The notes beneath the pieces were generated by a model. It was not told the DNA's origin, searched no databases, and was given only the letters and a program-made list of their open reading frames with translations. Made by a program: the position numbers and the translations under genes. A stretch of DNA of 64,000 nucleotides from Ensifer adhaerens (GTDB lineage: Bacteria; Pseudomonadota; Alphaproteobacteria; Rhizobiales; Rhizobiaceae): contig NZ_JABEKT010000001.1 of assembly GCF_013283195.1 (NCBI RefSeq), positions 2,925,473 to 2,989,472 of the forward strand. Reading direction: 5' to 3'. This document shows, in pieces, positions 60,189-64,000 of the stretch (positions are counted from its first letter, which is position 1; every line of letters begins with the position of its first letter).

Positions 60189-61421
60189 TCAATGCCCGCC
60201 CAGCACCAGCGTCTGCACCGGCAGCATCACCGCCTGCATGCGCAGGATCATCGCGTGCACCAGACCTACCGTATCGACCACATGCAGATAGACCCAGCGC
60301 AGCGAACTGATATCGGGCGACTCCAGCTCGTCGTGGCTGTTGGTGTAGGCGTTGGCAATACAGCTGCTGCCCGGCGGAATGCCGTCCAGCGCGCCTGCAA
60401 AGAGCGGTTCGAGGAAGACCGTCAGCGTTCCGGGTCTCGCCAGTTGCGTGACATCGACCAACTGGTCGCTCGCCCTGATCTGCCCACCGGCAATCACGTC
60501 CTGTACCTCCGTGACCACCATCGGAATGATGGTGAAGGGCTTGCCGACGCAGGTCGCCTCGGCAATCATGCCGACCTTCAGCACCTGCGCCTCTATCTGG
60601 CCGAAACCGGCAATCAGCGCCACCTTGCCAGCCTCGGACGGCACCAGAACGCCGGCCGGGCGCAGCATCGGATTGACGACTTCGCCGACGCGCAGCGTGA
60701 ACTGATGCAGCGTGCCCGTGACACCGGCGCGCACGGTCGTCTTGTCGAGTTCTGCAGAGGCCTGCTTCAATGCCGCCTCGGCGCTCGCCTTTTGCGAGGG
60801 CAGCAGCGACGCAATCTTCGTCTCCAGCGTCTGCCTGCTGGAAAGGGCAGCCGTAAGCGCGCCCTTGCGTCCTTCGAGCGCGACCTGCCGGCGTTCGATC
60901 TCACGCCGTGCGACCACGTTGGCATTGAGCCGGTTCAATTCGACCTGCGTATCGTACTCGTCCTGAGCCTGCCTCACGGCGGCTTCGGCCTGCACGATCA
61001 CGCCGTCGGCTGCGGCAAGCTCGGTCTGCGCCACTGTCGTCTCGGCTTCCACCTCGGCGATCTGGCGGCGCGCCAGCTCTACGGCCGCCTCCTGCTCGGT
61101 ACTGTCGAGCCGGAAGAGCGGCGTGCCTGCCTCGACCGTCTGGTTGAGGCCGACAAAGATTTCGGCCACACGCCCGCCCGTCTCCGGCAGGATCGCAACC
61201 GTACGGAAAGCCGAGGTGACGTTCTTCGTCGACGGATGGAAATAGAACACCAGCGTAATCAATGTCAGCGTTAGCATCACGCAGGCGGTAATGCCGTACC
61301 GAAGCTCGTACCAGACGGAATAGAGCGTGATCTCGCGGCCGAACCGCCTGCCCTGGACATAGCGGCGATAAAGGTAATCAGGAAGGATGGTCAGCATGGA
61401 GCAGAGCAGGAACTCGAACAT
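60189..61421 (-). CDS. HlyD-family membrane-fusion/efflux adaptor protein
   Basis: A 410-residue inner-membrane-anchored adaptor. A cytosolic N-terminus of about 40 residues contains LPDYLYRRYVQGRRFGREIT, then a transmembrane helix (ITACVMLTLTLITLVFYF, about 44-61). The biotinyl-lipoyl half-motif is ILPETGGRVAEIFVGLNQTV, followed by a long coiled coil (about 105-215) and the returning half TVRAGVTGTLHQFTLRVGEV. It resembles YibH/YiaV-type HlyD proteins that occur with a small membrane protein instead of a transporter. The gene lies three bases after the small membrane-protein gene and is translationally linked. Transport partner not in the window. Confidence 0.88.
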   Translation of the reverse strand: MFEFLLCSMLTILPDYLYRRYVQGRRFGREITLYSVWYELRYGITACVMLTLTLITLVFYFHPSTKNVTSAFRTVAILPETGGRVAEIFVGLNQTVEAGTPLFRLDSTEQEAAVELARRQIAEVEAETTVAQTELAAADGVIVQAEAAVRQAQDEYDTQVELNRLNANVVARREIERRQVALEGRKGALTAALSSRQTLETKIASLLPSQKASAEAALKQASAELDKTTVRAGVTGTLHQFTLRVGEVVNPMLRPAGVLVPSEAGKVALIAGFGQIEAQVLKVGMIAEATCVGKPFTIIPMVVTEVQDVIAGGQIRASDQLVDVTQLARPGTLTVFLEPLFAGALDGIPPGSSCIANAYTNSHDELESPDISSLRWVYLHVVDTVGLVHAMILRMQAVMLPVQTLVLGGH

Positions 61422-61424
61422 GGC

Positions 61425-61889
61425 TCATGCCCTCCCGTCGGTCGAGGTCGAAACGACCGTGGTTTCGGCGACAGGCAGCGCCGGTTCGCCAACGGCTGTG
61501 TGGGCGGCAGGGACATGCCCATGGGCGTCCAGCTCCGGCTCCGGCTCGCGGCCCGACATTTTCTCCAGCGAACGCGCGATCGATCTGAGGGGTGACCAGA
61601 AGTCTGGCAGATCGACCAGCGCCAGCAGCAGCCCCGCGATCCAGAAGAGATGGTTGTGGGTAAACAGCGCGATGAGCGCCAGCACCGCCACGACCTCGAA
61701 CTTCGCCTTGCTCGCCCCATGCGCCATCTGCTCGGGCAGAGCATGCAGGCGCAGGTAGAAGGTGCCGAGCAAGAAGATCGCGAGCAGCAGGAAAACCAGG
61801 ACGACATTGAACAGAACATCGGTCTGCCCAGGCGCTGTGATGAACATCGGCAGATGTTCGATCGCTTTCGGATGCACTGTTGCGTCCAT
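61425..61889 (-). CDS. Small inner-membrane protein paired with the HlyD adaptor
   Basis: A 154-residue protein. The ATG at 61889 has GGGGAGACGG upstream. Three hydrophobic segments: VLFNVVLVFLLLAIFLLGTF, KFEVVAVLALIALFTHNHLF and IAGLLLALVDLPDF, then a soluble acidic tail (about 125-154). It matches the YiaW/YibI-like partner that accompanies HlyD proteins of this type. It ends three bases before the HlyD gene, so the two form an operon. Function unknown. Confidence 0.78.
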   Translation of the reverse strand: MDATVHPKAIEHLPMFITAPGQTDVLFNVVLVFLLLAIFLLGTFYLRLHALPEQMAHGASKAKFEVVAVLALIALFTHNHLFWIAGLLLALVDLPDFWSPLRSIARSLEKMSGREPEPELDAHGHVPAAHTAVGEPALPVAETTVVSTSTDGRA

Positions 61890-62141
61890 CTCCGTCTCCC
61901 CAACGCAGATCAGATTATCGATCCTACATCAGAGAGTTAGCATACAATTGATGCTTGTAAAGCAAAGACTTTCTGACACCGCATGCGACCATCGTTGGCG
62001 TCACCTGGGCGCGCCTTGACGCCCGTCGGCCACCGTCATCGGCCCATCGGACGGTGGCCGCGAGCGTGTTGGGCGCGCTACTTCCGCCGCCAGCATCGCT
62101 CGAACCGCAGCCCTGCCTTGGCGCTATTGCCCGTCGCGCAG
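61890..62141. other. Intergenic region upstream of the HlyD operon
   Basis: About 250 bases. The AT-rich stretch 61910-61985 probably holds the promoter of the membrane-protein/HlyD pair. A GC-rich inverted repeat, GGCCACCGTC and GACGGTGGCC (62027-62036 and 62051-62060), lies next to the dehydrogenase relic. Confidence 0.4.
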
Positions 62142-62272
62142 GGTCTCCTTCTGGGTAATCAGCCGGGCGCTGTGCTGTCCGCTGAGATAGGTCCCGAACC
62201 AGCTCCAGGCGACGGCAAAACGGCTGCCCCCCTTGAGCTTGAAGCGGCCGAAATCGGTGATCGCAGCCCGCT
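62142..62272 (-). pseudogene. Relic copy of the 3' end of the type II NADH dehydrogenase gene
   Basis: GTCTCCTTCTGGGTAATCAG and the following bases repeat the intact gene's 3' end (from 62845) almost exactly as far as CGGCAAAACGGCTGC. About 56 bases present in the intact copy are then deleted, and homology resumes at CTTGAAGCGGCCGAAATCGG to about 62272. The frame is destroyed. It is therefore a decayed direct duplication of about 190 bases, about 700 bases from its source. Confidence 0.85.
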
Positions 62273-62282
62273 CGACCGGCTT

Positions 62283-62732
62283 TCATGGCCCTGAAACAAA
62301 GGTATCCATCGCCGCAAGGCGGCAGGCATCAAACATGCCGATCGTGATGGCTTCCCGACGGGAAACATTCGCTTTGCCCCACAATGCCTTTCCCGACTTG
62401 CTGCCGGGTGAGCGGATCGACCCCAGCGCGGGCAGCAAGGTTGCATTCACGCAGCCGATGACGTGCGCGCGCACCGCCTTTGTACCGCATTCTTGGCCGC
62501 GGACGTTCAATTGCCGTTGCGACAGGTCGCTCAGCTGTCGCTCCACGCCACCGAGGAGAAATGCTTGTTCATCTCGGGGAAAAGCGCTCTTTGACATCAC
62601 CTTCTGCAGTTTGGCGTACTCAGTAGCGTAGTTGACTTTCGGGCAAGCGCCAGCGGCAAGCACCGCCGTCGCACTCGAGGAAAAGAGCGCAAGCACAATT
62701 GCGCAGATGCAGCCTAAGGGCCGGCTTGTCAT
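62283..62732 (-). CDS. Secreted protein of unknown function, flanked by dehydrogenase 3' ends
   Basis: A 149-residue protein from the ATG at 62732, with GCGAGGAG eight bases upstream. MTSRPLGCICAIVLALFSSS then ATAVLAAG is a Sec signal peptide. The mature part starts ACPKVNYATEYAKLQKVMSK and is mostly helical, with four cysteines (ACPK, GQECG, IGCVN, DACRL) that could form two disulfides. No family recognised. It sits exactly between the intact dehydrogenase 3' end (62827) and its relic duplicate (62142-62272), suggesting it arrived with the duplication. Confidence 0.72.
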   Translation of the reverse strand: MTSRPLGCICAIVLALFSSSATAVLAAGACPKVNYATEYAKLQKVMSKSAFPRDEQAFLLGGVERQLSDLSQRQLNVRGQECGTKAVRAHVIGCVNATLLPALGSIRSPGSKSGKALWGKANVSRREAITIGMFDACRLAAMDTFVSGP

Positions 62733-62826
62733 CAACGAATCTCCTCGCCTGGCGCAAACGCCTGCGCCGCCAGGTACATGTCACAATACAATCCCGCAAG
62801 GGACCCCTTGCAACCGACGGGCGATG

Positions 62827-64000
62827 TCAGTCCTTTTCCCGCACCGTCTCCTTCTGGGTAATCAGCCGGGCGCTGTGCTGGCCGCTGAGATAGGTCCAGA
62901 ACCAGCTCCAGGCGACGGCAAAGCGGCTGCGCGTGCCGATCAGGAAGTAGATATGGGCAATGCCCCAGATCCACCAGGCAAGCGCGCCCTTCATCTTGAA
63001 GCGACCGAAATCGATGATCGCCGCCCGCCGGCCGATCGTCGCCAGGCTCCCCTGGTGGCGATAGCGAAAGTCGCCCGGCTGCTTGGCCCCTGAAAGGCGG
63101 GCACGGATGACCTTGGCGACATAGGCGCCCTGTTGCTTGGCGGCGGGTGCGATGCCCGGCACCGGCTTGCCGCCGTCATAGGTGACACTGGCCGTGTCGC
63201 CGATGACGAAGATATCGTCATGGCCGGGCGCCTTGAGGTCGGCACCGAGGATTGCCCTTCCCGCCCGGTCCTCGGCAATGCCGAGCCAGCGGGCGGCAGG
63301 TGATGCCTGGACACCGGCGGCCCAAACGAGCGTGCGGCTGGCCACGAAGGTCTCGCCGATCGTCACGCCTTGCGCCGTGCAGGCCGTCACCGGCGTACCG
63401 GTGCGAACCTCCACGCCCAGCCGCTCCAGTTCGCGCCGGGCGTACTCGGACAGATCCTCGCTGAAGGCAGCCAGGATGCGAGGTCCCGCCTCAACCAGGA
63501 TCACGCGAGCCTGGCGCGTATCGATGCGGCGAAACTCGGAGGGCAGCGTGCGGTGCGCCATCTCGGCGATGATGCCGGCAAGCTCGACGCCCGTCGGCCC
63601 GGCACCGATCACGGTGAAGGTCAAAAGCGCCTGGCGGATGACAGGGTCTTCTTCAAGTTCCGCCTGCTCGAAGGCAAGCAGCACGCGGCGGCGGATCGTG
63701 GTTGCATCCTCGAGCGTCTTCAGCCCCGGCGCCACCGGCTCCCATTCGTCATGACCGAAATAGGCGTGGGTCGCGCCGGTCGCAAGCACCAGCGTATCGT
63801 AGCCGATCGCCTGCCCGCCCTTGAGCGTTACGGTCCTGGCGCCGGCGTCGACACCGGTCACTTCGCCGAGCAGCGTCGTCACCTCCGGTCGGTCGCGATA
63901 GAGGTTGCGGATCGGCCAGGCGATTTCGGAGGTGGCAATCAGCGTGGTGGCGACCTGATAGAGCAGCGGCTGGAACAGGTGATGATTTCGCCGGTCGATC
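62827..64000 (-). CDS. ndh: Type II NADH dehydrogenase-like FAD oxidoreductase (5' part beyond the window)
   Basis: The last 391 codons of a flavoprotein that enters from the right edge. Visible landmarks: DRRNHHLFQPLLYQVATTLI at the edge (FAD domain), GYDTLVLATGATHAYFGHDE, the NADH-binding VIGAGPTGVELAGIIAEMA, VWAAGVQASP, and the FAD-binding DIFVIGDTASV. The C-terminal part (KGALAWWIWGIAHIYFLIGT, then FAVAWSWFWTYLSGQHSARL) is the amphipathic membrane-binding segment of NDH-2. It oxidises NADH and reduces quinone without proton pumping at the inner membrane. The 3' end is duplicated at 62142. Confidence 0.93.
   Translation of the reverse strand, partial: IDRRNHHLFQPLLYQVATTLIATSEIAWPIRNLYRDRPEVTTLLGEVTGVDAGARTVTLKGGQAIGYDTLVLATGATHAYFGHDEWEPVAPGLKTLEDATTIRRRVLLAFEQAELEEDPVIRQALLTFTVIGAGPTGVELAGIIAEMAHRTLPSEFRRIDTRQARVILVEAGPRILAAFSEDLSEYARRELERLGVEVRTGTPVTACTAQGVTIGETFVASRTLVWAAGVQASPAARWLGIAEDRAGRAILGADLKAPGHDDIFVIGDTASVTYDGGKPVPGIAPAAKQQGAYVAKVIRARLSGAKQPGDFRYRHQGSLATIGRRAAIIDFGRFKMKGALAWWIWGIAHIYFLIGTRSRFAVAWSWFWTYLSGQHSARLITQKETVREKD

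Overview
The window looks like a chromosomal segment of an alphaproteobacterium of the Hyphomicrobiales, most likely Rhizobiaceae (Sinorhizobium/Ensifer/Rhizobium type). The reasons are the high GC with strong GC bias at third codon positions, the recurring RIME-like palindromic repeats that start with TAAAGCAT, a DUF1127 protein, a stand-alone betaine-type binding protein, a MarR-GNAT fusion, and many GTG and TTG starts behind good Shine-Dalgarno sites. No rRNA, tRNA, CRISPR array, insertion sequence or prophage was recognised. Genes are short operons on both strands, each with its own regulator: an ordinary metabolic and regulatory region with some accessory pieces.

Layout. 1-7.4 kb: 5' end of a PLP aminotransferase, a Tat-exported sulfatase broken by an in-frame TGA just before its catalytic cysteine, a GST, a methyltransferase, small envelope proteins, an L,D-transpeptidase coupled to a betaine-type binding protein. 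7.6-10.9 kb: a DUF457/YdjM-like membrane protein, then an island of very small proteins led by an atypical cold-shock domain protein and punctuated by RIME repeats, then a normal CspA on the opposite strand. 11.3-17 kb: class D beta-lactamase, an HxlR regulator divergent from a dehydrogenase across an array of repeated operator half-sites, a persulfide-dioxygenase/rhodanese fusion and a 1-Cys peroxiredoxin. 17.4-24.1 kb: an adenylate cyclase/TolB-like/TPR protein and a 1488-residue autotransporter with recently duplicated Ig-like repeats.

24.5-35 kb: a truncated GNAT relic, a LysR/SDR divergent pair, a MYG1-family protein, a MarR-GNAT fusion under a 38-bp palindrome, a LysE exporter, and a sugar or polyol catabolic cluster (two TIM-barrel isomerases and a Gfo/Idh/MocA dehydrogenase) divergent from a LacI-type regulator across a perfect 18-bp operator. 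35-46 kb: an XRE-like protein, Nudix, ilvC, TetR, LysR/EamA, TetR/CPBP protease with paired palindromic operators, and a MacA-MacB efflux operon.

46-64 kb: a frameshifted membrane-anchored gene, an S51 peptidase, DUF1127/LysR, a GFA protein, a threonine/serine dehydratase-like enzyme, a 25-codon membrane ORF, an SDR, Lrp/AsnC divergent from a gate-domain membrane protein, a second and intact arylsulfatase, a GlxA-type AraC regulator divergent from a rhodanese, GNAT, DUF1801, an HlyD/membrane-protein pair, and the 3' part of a type II NADH dehydrogenase. The 3' end of that dehydrogenase is duplicated as a relic on the far side of a small secreted-protein gene.

Themes: sulfur chemistry (two sulfatases, persulfide dioxygenase, two rhodanese domains), export and efflux, and local one-regulator/one-target switches with readable operators. 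No complete new multi-gene system can be demonstrated. The best candidates for something undescribed are the small-protein island at 8.4-9.8 kb, the repeats that donate stop codons to neighbouring genes, and the gene bracketed by duplicated dehydrogenase 3' ends.
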